A stretch of DNA of 17,927 bases, taken from Candidatus Magasanikiibacteriota bacterium. GTDB taxonomy: Bacteria > Patescibacteriota > Patescibacteriia > Magasanikbacterales > UBA10003. Both the position numbers and the translations under genes were made by a program. Under the pieces are notes generated by a model. The model worked only from the letters and a program-made list of their open reading frames with translations, was not told the origin of the DNA and searched no databases. Location of the stretch: NCBI GenBank assembly GCA_026396495.1, contig JAPLWR010000110.1:3959-21885 (forward strand). Direction: 5' to 3'. Below are positions 1 to 8,583 of the stretch, piece by piece. Within the stretch, counting starts at the first letter, position 1. Each line of letters opens with the position of its first letter.

Positions 1-2
1 CA

Positions 3-758
3 ACTAACCAAGTGTTAGAAGAAAAACTAATTCCTTTGGTGGAAAAGCCTGTGATTATTCCAACAGGAGACAAGGGTGCTATCATTAAAATGAAATTAAT
101 TGATGAAGCCAAACATCAACAAGTTTTTTCAGCTCTTAAAGAATTATCTGGAAGTGCCGAAGTGGATTCTGTTAAAGAAAAAAGATTCGAAATGATTGGT
201 CCAACTGTTAGTTCTGATCTGCGTACTAAATCATTTTTAGCTATCGTTTTTGTTTTATTAGCTATCGTAGCCTATATTGCCTTGGCTTTCCGTAAAGTGT
301 CCAGGCCTGTTAGTTCTTGGAAATTTGGTGTGGCTGCGGTTTTGGCTTTGCTCCATGATGTGATTATCCCAGTTGGTGTTTTTTCTGCACTGGGTCATTT
401 TATGGGGATTGAAGTTGATACTTTGTTTGTGACCGCTTTATTAACCGTGTTGGGTTTCTCTGTTCATGACACAATTGTAGTTTTTGATAGAATCAGAGAA
501 AACCTCTTAAAATTCCCTCGTGAAAATTTTGATGAAATTGTTAACAGAAGTATTAATCAAACATTTGTACGTTCTATCAACACATCTTTAACGGTGTTGT
601 TGGTACTCTTAGCTACCTTTTTCTTTGGTGGCGAATCTGTTAGATATTTTGTTTTGGCTTTAATTGTTGGTGTATTTTTTGGTACTTACTCCTCTATTTT
701 TATTGCCAGTCCTATTCTCGTTATCTGGAATCGCTTTTCTTCAAAAAAAGGTGTATAA
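3..758 (+). CDS. secF: Protein translocase subunit SecF, 5'-truncated by the window edge
   Basis: SecF works with SecD in the cytoplasmic membrane, using the proton gradient to help SecYEG complete protein export. The open frame runs in from the left edge, so the first transmembrane helix and start codon are missing; a GTG at position 12 is probably not the start. What remains is about 251 residues: a periplasmic stretch, then about five transmembrane helices. Recognisable SecF signatures are LLHDVIIPVG around residue 118 of the visible part, the conserved helix with VLGFSVHDTIVVFDRIREN, and RSINTSLTVLLVLLATFFFGG followed by a last helix pair. Family members are usually about 290-320 residues, so roughly 50 are lost. 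SecD would be expected just upstream. No terminator follows the stop; the next stretch is a structured leader. Confidence 0.93.
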   Translation, partial: TNQVLEEKLIPLVEKPVIIPTGDKGAIIKMKLIDEAKHQQVFSALKELSGSAEVDSVKEKRFEMIGPTVSSDLRTKSFLAIVFVLLAIVAYIALAFRKVSRPVSSWKFGVAAVLALLHDVIIPVGVFSALGHFMGIEVDTLFVTALLTVLGFSVHDTIVVFDRIRENLLKFPRENFDEIVNRSINQTFVRSINTSLTVLLVLLATFFFGGESVRYFVLALIVGVFFGTYSSIFIASPILVIWNRFSSKKGV

Positions 759-759
759 T

Positions 760-825
760 ATAATAAGTCTAATTAAAGCAAGACTTATTATAAGGAGGCT
801 TTAAGTTTTGTAACCAAAACTTATT
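760..825 (+). promoter_or_regulatory. Structured leader with SD held between two hairpins
   Basis: Three elements lie in direct succession. First is an 11-bp perfect stem, 760-770 with 781-791, with a 10-nt loop. Next is an abutting AAGGAGG at 792-798. Last is an 8-bp perfect stem, 803-810 with 815-822, with a TAAC loop. The AUG is at 826. The SD is 27 nt from the AUG in linear sequence but 7 nt away if the second hairpin is folded out, a normal working distance. The 9-mer ACTTATTAT occurs both in the 3' arm of hairpin 1 (783-791) and over the start codon (819-827). The 5' arm at 760-768 could therefore pair with either copy, giving an open and a closed form. An in-frame stop at 811 excludes earlier starts. 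Structure and spacing are seen; regulation is inferred. Confidence 0.6.
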
Positions 826-1215
826 ATGGATTTTGGTTCTTTGATGACTTACACTTACAATGAAAATCCTGCCATGAAGCACGGGGCATCAGGTCTTTTG
901 ACTGCCGTGCTGTTTTTGGTTTTTTTGGGTGGTTTTTTCTCTGGTATTTTAGGTTGGAAATGGTCTTTTATTGTTATTGCTATCTGGAGTTTTTGGTATC
1001 ATCGTAGATTTTTAGGTTTGATGATTAAAGTTAAAACTTATGATGAAATTTTAAGAGATGCTATTTCTTTTGGAGTAATGTTGTTTTTTGTTTTTGTTTT
1101 TTGGATGGGGTATTTTGCTGGTCCTAAAAATTGGTGGTGGTTATGTTTTCCTTTGGTATTCGTTTACATTGGTTTAAGTAGAGTAATTCAAAAGCCTTAT
1201 ACTGGTGGACACTAA
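826..1215 (+). CDS. Small polytopic membrane protein of unknown function, in a conjugation-type ATPase cluster
   Basis: A 129-residue protein that I do not recognise. It has a short polar N-terminus (about 20 residues) and about four hydrophobic segments, near residues 24-42, 46-56, 81-95 and 103-117. These are arranged as two hairpins around a basic and acidic loop (KVKTYDEILRDA) that is probably cytoplasmic. Aromatic residues are plentiful in the second half (NWWW). The size and topology recall the small membrane components encoded beside VirB4/VirD4-like ATPases (PrgI/TcpE-like), but no diagnostic motif is visible, so this rests on neighbourhood only. The ATG at 826 is the first usable start because an in-frame stop lies at 811. 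Its stop is 4 nt before the likely start of the next gene, so the two are probably cotranscribed. It is the only gene of the cluster with a strong SD, and that SD is displaced by a hairpin. Confidence 0.75.
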   Translation: MDFGSLMTYTYNENPAMKHGASGLLTAVLFLVFLGGFFSGILGWKWSFIVIAIWSFWYHRRFLGLMIKVKTYDEILRDAISFGVMLFFVFVFWMGYFAGPKNWWWLCFPLVFVYIGLSRVIQKPYTGGH

Positions 1216-1219
1216 AATT

Positions 1220-2659
1220 ATGCCTTCTTTTGCCATTAATATTAATTGGGATTATTTACAGGCTCTAGGTAATTTTTTATTATACGCTCCACCCACAAGA
1301 GTGTATCTTTTCTTATTTACCCATGGTGGCTGGTTTGTTTTGATGTTAGCTCTACATCGTTTATTTTTGGAATTTTATATGTATAATCGGTGGGGTGCTT
1401 ATTTGGGTAAGCTAAAATGGATTTTTTTGGCAGTAGACGTCCCCAAGGGTAATGAACAAACACCTAAGGCAGTAGAACAAATTTTTGCTCATTTGGCTGG
1501 TGCTCATAAAAATCCCGATATGGAAGAAGCCTATTTAGCGGGTTATGTTCAGCCCTGGTTTAGTTTTGAAATTATTAGTATAGAAGGTTATACGCAGTTT
1601 GTTATTGGTTTAGTAAAAAAATATCGTGATTTAGTGGAAGCGGCTGTTTACGCTCAGTATCCAGATGCAGAAATTACCGAGATAGAGGATTATGCTAAAG
1701 GTTTTCCAGAATATTTTCCAAATAAAGAATATGACCTTTGGGGGTCAGAGTATGTTTTTACTGGTAAAGAACAAGTTTACCCCATTAGGACTTATGCAGA
1801 ATTTGAACACACTAGTGCTGAAAATGTTTATAAAGATCCACTAGCGGCAATGCTTGAAACCTTAAGTCGTTTAGGTAAGGGAGAATTTGCTGGTGTACAA
1901 ATTTTAATCAAACCAATTGATAATGAGTGGACAGCTCTTGGTGTGGATTGGCCTGAAGGGTGGAAAGAACATGGCAAAGATGTGGTTAAAAAGATGACTG
2001 GGGCTCCAGCTAAAAAATCTGCACCAGGAATAGTTTCCCAAATTGGGTCTATGCCTGGTAAAATTTTTGATACCACCGCTCAAAGTATTTTTACGGAATA
2101 TGGAGCGATTGGGGGAGCGGTAGATGAAAAAAAGAAAGAAGAAATGCCTTCTTTAATGTTGCATTTACCTCCGGGTTATAAAGCGGCCATAGAAAAAGTG
2201 GAGCAAAAAGTTTCTAAAATTTGTTATGCTACTAAGATTCGTTTTATTTACTTAGCTAAAAAAGAATCTTACGATAAAAATAGAGCAGCCTATGGTTTTA
2301 CAGGCGCCATGAAGCAGTTTAATACAGAAAATCTTAATGGTTTTAAACCAGAAATGCATAAAATTGGGACACATGTACATTATTTTTTCAAAGAACCTCG
2401 TTTGAATTGGCGTAAAACCAGATTGGCTGTAAACTATAAGAATCGTAGTCGTTGGAAAGGTGCCTCAGAATTTTTAATGAATATAGAAGAGTTAGCTTCT
2501 GTTTGGCATTTTCCTATGCTTACTGTTAAGGCTCCGATGGTGGCTACAGCTGAAGCTAAAAAAGGGCAGCCTCCAGCTTCTTTACCTACAGAACGGGCTG
2601 GTGGGTCAATCAAAGCTATTGAAAGAAAAAGTATACCTCCACCTAATCTGCCTATTTAG
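1220..2659 (+). CDS. Membrane-anchored protein of unknown function next to VirD4-like ATPase
   Basis: A 479-residue protein from ATG 1220. A GTG at 1205 would extend it by five residues into the previous gene, but ATG 1220 sits in the aattATG context used throughout this window. One or two hydrophobic segments lie near residues 20-55 (LFLFTHGGWFVLMLALHRLF); the rest is predicted to be a large soluble domain with no obvious nucleotide-binding motif. The C-terminus is proline-rich and low in complexity. Proteins of this shape occur directly before VirD4/TraG-like ATPases in candidate-phyla genomes, and one such family is, from memory, listed as a DUF (possibly DUF8128). I did not verify this. 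A structural or scaffolding role for the ATPase at the membrane is an inference from gene order. Its stop lies 9 nt before the ATPase start. Confidence 0.75.
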   Translation: MPSFAININWDYLQALGNFLLYAPPTRVYLFLFTHGGWFVLMLALHRLFLEFYMYNRWGAYLGKLKWIFLAVDVPKGNEQTPKAVEQIFAHLAGAHKNPDMEEAYLAGYVQPWFSFEIISIEGYTQFVIGLVKKYRDLVEAAVYAQYPDAEITEIEDYAKGFPEYFPNKEYDLWGSEYVFTGKEQVYPIRTYAEFEHTSAENVYKDPLAAMLETLSRLGKGEFAGVQILIKPIDNEWTALGVDWPEGWKEHGKDVVKKMTGAPAKKSAPGIVSQIGSMPGKIFDTTAQSIFTEYGAIGGAVDEKKKEEMPSLMLHLPPGYKAAIEKVEQKVSKICYATKIRFIYLAKKESYDKNRAAYGFTGAMKQFNTENLNGFKPEMHKIGTHVHYFFKEPRLNWRKTRLAVNYKNRSRWKGASEFLMNIEELASVWHFPMLTVKAPMVATAEAKKGQPPASLPTERAGGSIKAIERKSIPPPNLPI

Positions 2660-2668
2660 TTATTTAAT

Positions 2669-4480
2669 ATGGAACCTGAAAATCAACCAGAACCAATACC
2701 CGAACCAGAAAAATTAGATGAAATAACTTATTTTGCTGAGACCAACTTTCGTGGTCAAAAGCGTCGTTTTGGTATTAGAGTAGATGACCGCCGCCGTCAT
2801 ATGTATTTGCTTGGTAAAACAGGTATGGGTAAAAGTACATTGATGGAACAAATGATCATCTCAGATATTTATAATGGTAACGGTGTGGGGTTGGTAGACC
2901 CTCATGGTGATTTTGTGGAAAAGATTTTAGATTATATTCCTAATCACCGTATTAATGATGTAATTTATTTTAACCCAGCTGATCAAGATCACCCCATTGG
3001 CTTTAATGTGATGGAGTCAATCGATCCCAGGCATAAACATTTAGTCGCCTCCGGTCTTATGGGTGTTTTTAAAAAGATTTGGCCAGATGTCTGGAGTCCA
3101 AGAATGGAATACATTTTAAATAATTGTATTCTTGCTCTTTTAGATTATCCCGGCTCTACACTTTTAGGTATTAATCGTTTATTAGTAGATAAAGAATTCA
3201 GAAAAAGAGTGGTGGCCCAAATTAAAAATCCCGTAGTTAAAACTTTTTGGGTTGATGAGTTTGCTCATTATACAGAAAAATTTGCCACTGAAGCTATAGC
3301 ACCTATTCAAAATAAAGTTGGTCAATTTTTGTCTTCTTCTATTATTCGTAATGTTTTGGCGCAAGTAAAATCCACTATCAATATTAGAGAAATAATGGAT
3401 AATCAAAAAATATTTCTAATCAATTTGTCTAAAGGACGTGTAGGTGAAGAAAATATGCGTCTTTTGGGTGGTATGCTTATTACAAAAATTCAATTAGCTG
3501 CCATGGAAAGAGTAGATGTTCCAGAACAGGATCGCAAAGATTTTTTTCTTTTTGTGGACGAGTTTCAAAATTTTGCTACGGAATCATTTGCTAATATTTT
3601 ATCTGAGGCTAGAAAATATCGTTTAAGTTTAATTTTAGCCCATCAATATATTGAACAGTTAGAGGAAGAAGTAGCAGCGGCTGTTTTTGGCAACGTAGGT
3701 ACTTTAATTTGTTTCAGAGTGGGAGGTGAAGACGCTGAATTTTTGGCTAAAGAATTTGAACCAGAATTTTTAGCCGAGGATTTAGTTAATTTGGGGAAAT
3801 ATAATGTTTATCTAAAATTAATGATTAATGGTGTTACGTCTTCACCATTTAGTGCCTCTACTTTTGTGGGTGAATTTCAAAAAACTGGCAATGCGGAAAA
3901 GGTAATTAAGGTTTCCAGAGAAAGATATACAGAAGATAGGGAAGTGATTGAAGAAAAAATAATGCGGTGGAGTGGGCTGTTAGAGGGAGCTGGAGAAGGA
4001 GGGGGAACTGAAGGGGGTGAAGGGGGAGAAGTTTTAGAACCTGTCCGTATACAAGTACAATCTCCTAAGATTGAGAAACCAAAAAGTCAGGAAACAAGGT
4101 TTGAAGCAATTTGTAGCCGTTGTAATAAGGATACAACAGTTCCTTTTAAACCAGATGGTAAACGCCCAATTCTTTGTGTGGATTGTTATAAACTAGTTAT
4201 GAGTAGTCCAGAAGGAATCACTGGGTTAAATAAAACTATTAAAAAAGAAGAATCTGTGGTTAAACAAGTTAAACCCCCGGTAGAAACAGTTTCTCCTCCA
4301 ACTGCTCCACCACCTAAAACAATTTCTTTGGCCGAGGCCGTTAAAATGACACCCCAGTCCACAAGTACGCCAAATAGATCTAATAGGCTGACGATAAGAC
4401 AAGATGATGTAAAGCCGATCACACCCCAATCTTCTGCTAACAATCAAAAAATCAAACCAGGACAAATAATTTCTTTTTAA
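2669..4480 (+). CDS. VirD4/TraG-like conjugation-type ATPase with C-terminal zinc ribbon
   Basis: A 603-residue P-loop ATPase of the HerA/VirD4/TraG (DUF87-like) group, which pump DNA or couple substrates to type IV secretion channels. Walker A is GKTGMGKS at residues 49-56, VDPHGDF follows at 76-82, and Walker B is FFLFVDEFQNF at 292-302 with acidic D298 and E299. A motif with Gln, LILAHQYIEQL, lies at 321-331. After the ATPase core (to about 435) come a Gly/Glu-rich linker and a four-cysteine zinc ribbon (C482, C485, C503, C506). A Pro/Ser/Thr-rich tail of about 90 residues follows. There are no clear transmembrane helices, so membrane attachment probably depends on the two upstream membrane proteins. 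No relaxase or VirB4 gene is in view, so whether it serves DNA uptake, conjugation or another translocation task cannot be settled here. Confidence 0.88.
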   Translation: MEPENQPEPIPEPEKLDEITYFAETNFRGQKRRFGIRVDDRRRHMYLLGKTGMGKSTLMEQMIISDIYNGNGVGLVDPHGDFVEKILDYIPNHRINDVIYFNPADQDHPIGFNVMESIDPRHKHLVASGLMGVFKKIWPDVWSPRMEYILNNCILALLDYPGSTLLGINRLLVDKEFRKRVVAQIKNPVVKTFWVDEFAHYTEKFATEAIAPIQNKVGQFLSSSIIRNVLAQVKSTINIREIMDNQKIFLINLSKGRVGEENMRLLGGMLITKIQLAAMERVDVPEQDRKDFFLFVDEFQNFATESFANILSEARKYRLSLILAHQYIEQLEEEVAAAVFGNVGTLICFRVGGEDAEFLAKEFEPEFLAEDLVNLGKYNVYLKLMINGVTSSPFSASTFVGEFQKTGNAEKVIKVSRERYTEDREVIEEKIMRWSGLLEGAGEGGGTEGGEGGEVLEPVRIQVQSPKIEKPKSQETRFEAICSRCNKDTTVPFKPDGKRPILCVDCYKLVMSSPEGITGLNKTIKKEESVVKQVKPPVETVSPPTAPPPKTISLAEAVKMTPQSTSTPNRSNRLTIRQDDVKPITPQSSANNQKIKPGQIISF

Positions 4481-4485
4481 AAAAT

Positions 4486-6816
4486 ATGGAAAATAAATTT
4501 ACTTTAGTTCTAAATTGGATAACCACCGTCTGTCTATATTTGATAGTCTTTTTGTCTCCGCTATTCTTTTTACCCGTAACTTCAGAAAAATTTGAATTAA
4601 ATAAATACTTTTTGTTTTATTTTTTAACTCTTTTGGCCCTTCTTGGTTTTTTAGGAAAAATGGTTATTAAAAAAGGTTTTGAGATAAAAAGGACCCCTTT
4701 AGATATTCCGCTTTTAATTCTTTGGGCTTTTTATTTGATAGTGGCTTTATTTTCGCAGGATAAGTATTTAAGTTTTTTTGGTAATTTTGGATCTTTAGGT
4801 TTGTCTTTTGTGGGGTTCAGTTTAATGTTGGTATTTTATTTTTTAATGGTTCAGTCTTTCTCCTCCGTTAAACAAATTTTAAAACTTTTCTACACAATTC
4901 TTTTGTCTGGTTTTTTATCAGCCGTTTATTTTTTGGTGGCCGCGAGTGGTTTAATTAAATGGACTGAATTTGGTTTGCCCCAATTTAATTTATTTAATTC
5001 ATCTAATATTGTCTTTGGTTTTTTTGTTTCTTTAATTTTTATTTTATCTTTAGGTTTTCTGGCTATTAAAAAGAAAGCTGTTGCTCAAAATATTCTGGTT
5101 CTGCTAGTTGTCCTGGCTTCCTTGGCTGTTCTATTGCTTTTGGGTTTTAAATCTATTTGGATTGTTACTGCTGTTGGTTTGTTTTTATTAGCTATCTTTT
5201 TTATTGGTCACTTGGAAAATTCTAGTCCAATTCTTAACTCTTTGATGTTGTTTTTTTTAGTGGTTTCTTTGCTGTTTGTTTTTTTAGGTGAACCAAAATT
5301 TTTAACAAAAAATTTACCTTTGGAGGTTTCATTAAGTCCTGGCCTTTCTTGGTCTATTGCTTACGAAACTTTAATGACTAGCCCTAGGAATTTTATCTTC
5401 GGTACTGGTCCTGGTACTTTTGTTTACGATTTTTCTCAGTTTAGACCAGATAACATGAATTTAAATTTTGCTTGGAATGTCCGTTTTAATCAACCTTATT
5501 CTTCATCTTTTGATTGGTTAGCAACTCATGGTTTTATAATGTCTTTAATTTTCTTAGGTGTTGTCTCTTTAATTTTTGGATTTTTAATTACCATCTGGGT
5601 AAAGTATGTCTTACGTCTAAATAGCCAAAAGAAGTTTTTTGGAGAAGAGGCAGAAACATCAGGGGAATATCAGTTGTCTCCATTATTTTTCTGGTTAATT
5701 TCTTGCGGTTGGTTACTAATGCTTATTTCTTTTTTCTTAGTTAATTTTGGTATTGCTCAGTGGATAATTTTTTGGACTTTATTAGCTTTGATGATTAACG
5801 CTAGTGTTTATATTACAAAACTAAATTGGTCTGTTTTAATAATTTCTCTTAAAACTACCCCACAGTACGCTTTGCTTACTTCTTTCACTTTCATTGTTTT
5901 ATTTTCGGCTTTGATTGTTTTGGGAGTTTATTTGGGTAGATTTTATACAGCCGAAGTTTTTTATGCTGAAGGCTTAACTAAGAATTATGATGGGCGTTTG
6001 CAAAATTTTTCTCAATCTTTGAGTTATAATACTTATCAGCCACAATTTTATTTGGGTTTAGCGGATGCCTTTTTAGGTAAAGCAGAGGAAGTGGCTAGTC
6101 AAGGAGGAACAGCTAGTGTTGTCTCTCAATATTTAGCTTCAGCTGTAAATTCTGCCAAGAAAGCAACTGAAATTGCTCCTAATAATGTAGCTACATGGGA
6201 ATTTTTATCTAATATGTATTCTAATGCTAGGTCTATTGCTCCCGAGGCTAATTCTTGGGTAATTTCTGCTTTAGAAAGAGCTACCCAGTTAGAAAAAAAT
6301 AATCCTTTGTTTTATCTTAGTTTAGGCAATGCCAAATTAATAGAAAAACGTTATAGTGAAGCTAAGGACGATTTTGAAAAAGCTTTAAGTTTAAAACCGG
6401 ATTTATTATTAGGCTATGTAAATTTAGCTGCTCTTAATGAGGCTCAAGATAATATGAATGCCGCCGTCTCATCTTTAGAAAGAGGTTTGGCCTATGGTTC
6501 CAATAATGCGGAATATCTTGTGTATTTGGGTAGGTATTATTTTAATCGCGCGGCCAAGAATGATTATGGTATGGCCGAATTAGCTTTTAAAAAAGCCATT
6601 ATTTTAAATCCTAATTATTCTGACGCTCTGTATTCTTTGGCTTATTTATATGAAAAACAAGGCTTTAAATCTCAATCCATGGAGCTTTATAGAAGAGTTT
6701 TAGAGTTGAACCCCAATAATAAAGAAATAATGCAAAAGGTAGGAGAAGTGAGTGCGTCAGAGCCTGTGGAGATTTCTACGTCTACTTTACCAGTGGCACC
6801 TAATAAAAAGAAATAA
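4486..6816 (+). CDS. O-antigen-ligase-like (Wzy_C) membrane protein with C-terminal TPR repeats
   Basis: A 776-residue protein with two parts. Residues 1 to about 480 are very hydrophobic, with a dozen or so membrane helices. They contain the glycine-rich signature FGTGPGTF (about 304-311) followed by a loop and the DWLATHGF helix, both typical of the O-antigen ligase/polymerase (Wzy_C) family that joins or extends lipid-linked glycans outside the membrane. Residues from about 487 onwards are soluble. From about 606 to 755 they show tetratricopeptide repeats, each ending in patterns such as ALSLKPDL, AIILNPNY and VLELNPNN. The TPR part probably binds a partner or tethers glycan machinery. The gene starts 5 nt after the ATPase stop and is followed by a hairpin terminator, so it is probably the last gene of that transcript. 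The substrate is unknown. Confidence 0.85.
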   Translation: MENKFTLVLNWITTVCLYLIVFLSPLFFLPVTSEKFELNKYFLFYFLTLLALLGFLGKMVIKKGFEIKRTPLDIPLLILWAFYLIVALFSQDKYLSFFGNFGSLGLSFVGFSLMLVFYFLMVQSFSSVKQILKLFYTILLSGFLSAVYFLVAASGLIKWTEFGLPQFNLFNSSNIVFGFFVSLIFILSLGFLAIKKKAVAQNILVLLVVLASLAVLLLLGFKSIWIVTAVGLFLLAIFFIGHLENSSPILNSLMLFFLVVSLLFVFLGEPKFLTKNLPLEVSLSPGLSWSIAYETLMTSPRNFIFGTGPGTFVYDFSQFRPDNMNLNFAWNVRFNQPYSSSFDWLATHGFIMSLIFLGVVSLIFGFLITIWVKYVLRLNSQKKFFGEEAETSGEYQLSPLFFWLISCGWLLMLISFFLVNFGIAQWIIFWTLLALMINASVYITKLNWSVLIISLKTTPQYALLTSFTFIVLFSALIVLGVYLGRFYTAEVFYAEGLTKNYDGRLQNFSQSLSYNTYQPQFYLGLADAFLGKAEEVASQGGTASVVSQYLASAVNSAKKATEIAPNNVATWEFLSNMYSNARSIAPEANSWVISALERATQLEKNNPLFYLSLGNAKLIEKRYSEAKDDFEKALSLKPDLLLGYVNLAALNEAQDNMNAAVSSLERGLAYGSNNAEYLVYLGRYYFNRAAKNDYGMAELAFKKAIILNPNYSDALYSLAYLYEKQGFKSQSMELYRRVLELNPNNKEIMQKVGEVSASEPVEISTSTLPVAPNKKK

Positions 6817-6826
6817 GATAATTTTA

Positions 6827-6860
6827 AAAGAGACCTATAAAAAGGTCTCTTTCTTGATTT
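6827..6860 (+). terminator. Rho-independent terminator after the ATPase/O-antigen-ligase transcript
   Basis: A 9-bp perfect stem, AAAGAGACC (6827-6835) with GGTCTCTTT (6844-6852), with an 8-nt loop, followed by a T-rich stretch (TTCTTGATTTTT is partly interrupted). It lies 10 nt after the stop of the TPR protein. Its T-tract overlaps the -35 hexamer of the next promoter, so the two transcription units abut tightly. Confidence 0.7.
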
Positions 6861-6882
6861 TTAATGATTTTTGCCTTATGAT
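6854..6882 (+). promoter_or_regulatory. Sigma70-type promoter giving a nearly leaderless mnmA transcript
   Basis: TTGATT (6854-6859), a 17-bp spacer, and TATGAT (6877-6882). Transcription would begin about 6-7 nt downstream, at 6888-6890, leaving only 2-4 nt before ATG 6892. This also decides the start codon, because the longer TTG start at 6871 lies inside the promoter. Confidence 0.6.
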
Positions 6883-6891
6883 GTCTTAATT

Positions 6892-8553
6892 ATGATTACT
6901 GCAAAATTAATTAATTACACAGCCAAAAAGGTAGAAAAGTTTTTTACTAAATTTACTGCACCAGCTCATGGTTGGCCGCATGTGAGTATGGTTTGGAATT
7001 ATGCTAAAGAAATTGCTACGTTGGAGAAAACCAAGAGTGGTATTTTAGAGATGGCTGCGCTTTTGCATGATATAGGAAGGGTAACAGAGCACGGACATAA
7101 TCCTAAACGTTTGCGCCATCATGAATTATCCTATCTTTTAACTTTGGAATGGTTTAAAAAAGATAAAAATTTAGCAGTTTTAAATGAGAAGGAAAGAGAA
7201 GAAATATTATACGCTATCAGAAATCATTGGGATGATTTAGCTACTAAGTATCCTTCGGCCGCTATGCTTCGCGATGCGGATGAGTTAGATTTGTATGGCG
7301 CGCACGGGATTGAAAGAGGAAGAGAACTTCATTTGTCTGATTGGCAGGGATTAATTTTTGGTGCTACAGCTAATTTAAATAGAGTAGAAAGATTGGCTAC
7401 CAAAGGAGCTAAGAAAATTTTAACAGATCAAAAGTTATTAGCTACTTATTTAGATTTTGTGCCCAGCCTAACACCTAAGAAAAAAAGAGTTTTAATGGCG
7501 ATGTCTGGTGGTGTGGATTCGGCAGTGGCTGCTGGGTTATTACTTAAAGCCGGGTTTGAAGTAGTAGGGGCGTTTATTAAATGTTTTAGTGATGATGTGG
7601 GGGGCAAATCTTGCTGGATTGATGAACGCCGTGATGCTATGCGCGTAGCTGCTAAATTAGGTATTAAGCTTTTAACATTTGATTTTGAAAAACAGTATAA
7701 AAAAGATGTTATCCAGTATTTATTTAAAGAATATCAGGCTGGTCGCACACCTAATCCAGATGTCATGTGTAACAAGTACGTGAAGATTCCTTTACTTCTA
7801 AAAGAAGCCAAGAAATTGGGTTTTGATTGGGTAGCCACGGGACATTATGCCAGAATTAAAGATGGTAAAAATGGCGAGGCTTATTTACATCAAGCTTTTG
7901 ATCAGAATAAAGATCAAAGTTATTTTTTACATCAATTGGGTCAAAAAGAATTAAAAAAAATAATTTTTCCTTTAGGCACTATATCTAAAAATGAAGTGCG
8001 TATTTTTGCCCGTAGTTGGGAGTTGCCTGTGGCAGACAAAGAAGAAAGTATGGGGATTTGTTTTGTGGGTGAAATACCAATGAAAAAATTTTTATCAACT
8101 AAACTTAAAAATAAAAAAGGTAAGATTGTTACTAGTTATGGTGTTGTAATAGGGGAACATGATGGTTTGGCTTTTTATACTATCGGCCAAAGGCACTTAG
8201 GAGAAAAGAAATTACAAATTCCTAATAGGAAAGGAGAAACCAGAGCTTTGTATGTGGTAGATAAAGATTTAAAAAAGAATCAATTAATTGTGGGTTTTGA
8301 AAATGATAAATTGTTATTTAAAAAAGAAATTATTATTAAGGACATTAATTGGACTGTCGGCGTTAAACCCAAGTTGCCACTAGAGTGTGAAGCCCGTTTG
8401 CGTCATCGCCAGCCGTTACAGCAGTGTAAAATTATTTATGGTAAAGGAAAATACAAGGTAAGGTTTGCTGAACCCCAGAGGGCAGTAACACCTGGGCAAT
8501 TTGCGGTTTTTTATCTATGGAGTAAATGTTTAGGCGGGGGAGAAATTGTTTAG
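6892..8553 (+). CDS. mnmA: HD-domain hydrolase fused to tRNA-specific 2-thiouridylase MnmA
   Basis: A 553-residue fusion. Residues 1 to about 185 form an HD-superfamily metal-dependent phosphohydrolase: H26, the H59-D60 doublet and downstream D128/D130 are the expected ligands. Residues from about 198 onwards are MnmA, which activates U34 of Glu/Gln/Lys tRNAs with ATP and installs 2-thiouridine. Seen here are the PP-loop SGGVDS at 205-210, the first catalytic cysteine C293 in NPDVMCN, ATGHYAR, KDQSYFLHQL, the second catalytic cysteine C390 in GICFVGE, and the C-terminal beta-barrel region with TIGQRHLG. MnmA alone is usually about 360 residues, so the N-terminal domain is a true addition with no stop or frame break between the parts. 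ATG 6892 is chosen over TTG 6871 because of the promoter position. The role of the HD domain is unknown. Confidence 0.9.
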   Translation: MITAKLINYTAKKVEKFFTKFTAPAHGWPHVSMVWNYAKEIATLEKTKSGILEMAALLHDIGRVTEHGHNPKRLRHHELSYLLTLEWFKKDKNLAVLNEKEREEILYAIRNHWDDLATKYPSAAMLRDADELDLYGAHGIERGRELHLSDWQGLIFGATANLNRVERLATKGAKKILTDQKLLATYLDFVPSLTPKKKRVLMAMSGGVDSAVAAGLLLKAGFEVVGAFIKCFSDDVGGKSCWIDERRDAMRVAAKLGIKLLTFDFEKQYKKDVIQYLFKEYQAGRTPNPDVMCNKYVKIPLLLKEAKKLGFDWVATGHYARIKDGKNGEAYLHQAFDQNKDQSYFLHQLGQKELKKIIFPLGTISKNEVRIFARSWELPVADKEESMGICFVGEIPMKKFLSTKLKNKKGKIVTSYGVVIGEHDGLAFYTIGQRHLGEKKLQIPNRKGETRALYVVDKDLKKNQLIVGFENDKLLFKKEIIIKDINWTVGVKPKLPLECEARLRHRQPLQQCKIIYGKGKYKVRFAEPQRAVTPGQFAVFYLWSKCLGGGEIV

Positions 8554-8555
8554 AT

Positions 8556-8583
8556 AAAAAAAAGGGGGGCCTTGCGACCCCCC
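8556..8583 (-). terminator. Strong Rho-independent terminator of the minus-strand RNA
   Basis: On the minus strand an 8-bp GC-rich stem (GGGGGGTC with GGCCCCCC, one T-G wobble) closes a GCAA tetraloop and is followed by eight T residues. The T-tract lies only on this strand, which fixes the direction of the RNA. It ends 2 nt past the mnmA stop, which is convergent. Confidence 0.9.

Noticed and set aside
754..764. Overlapping TATAAT hexamers at the secF stop as a promoter for the 826 gene.
   Set aside because: No -35 element at suitable distance, and the sequence overlaps the 11-bp hairpin, so chance A/T content is likely.
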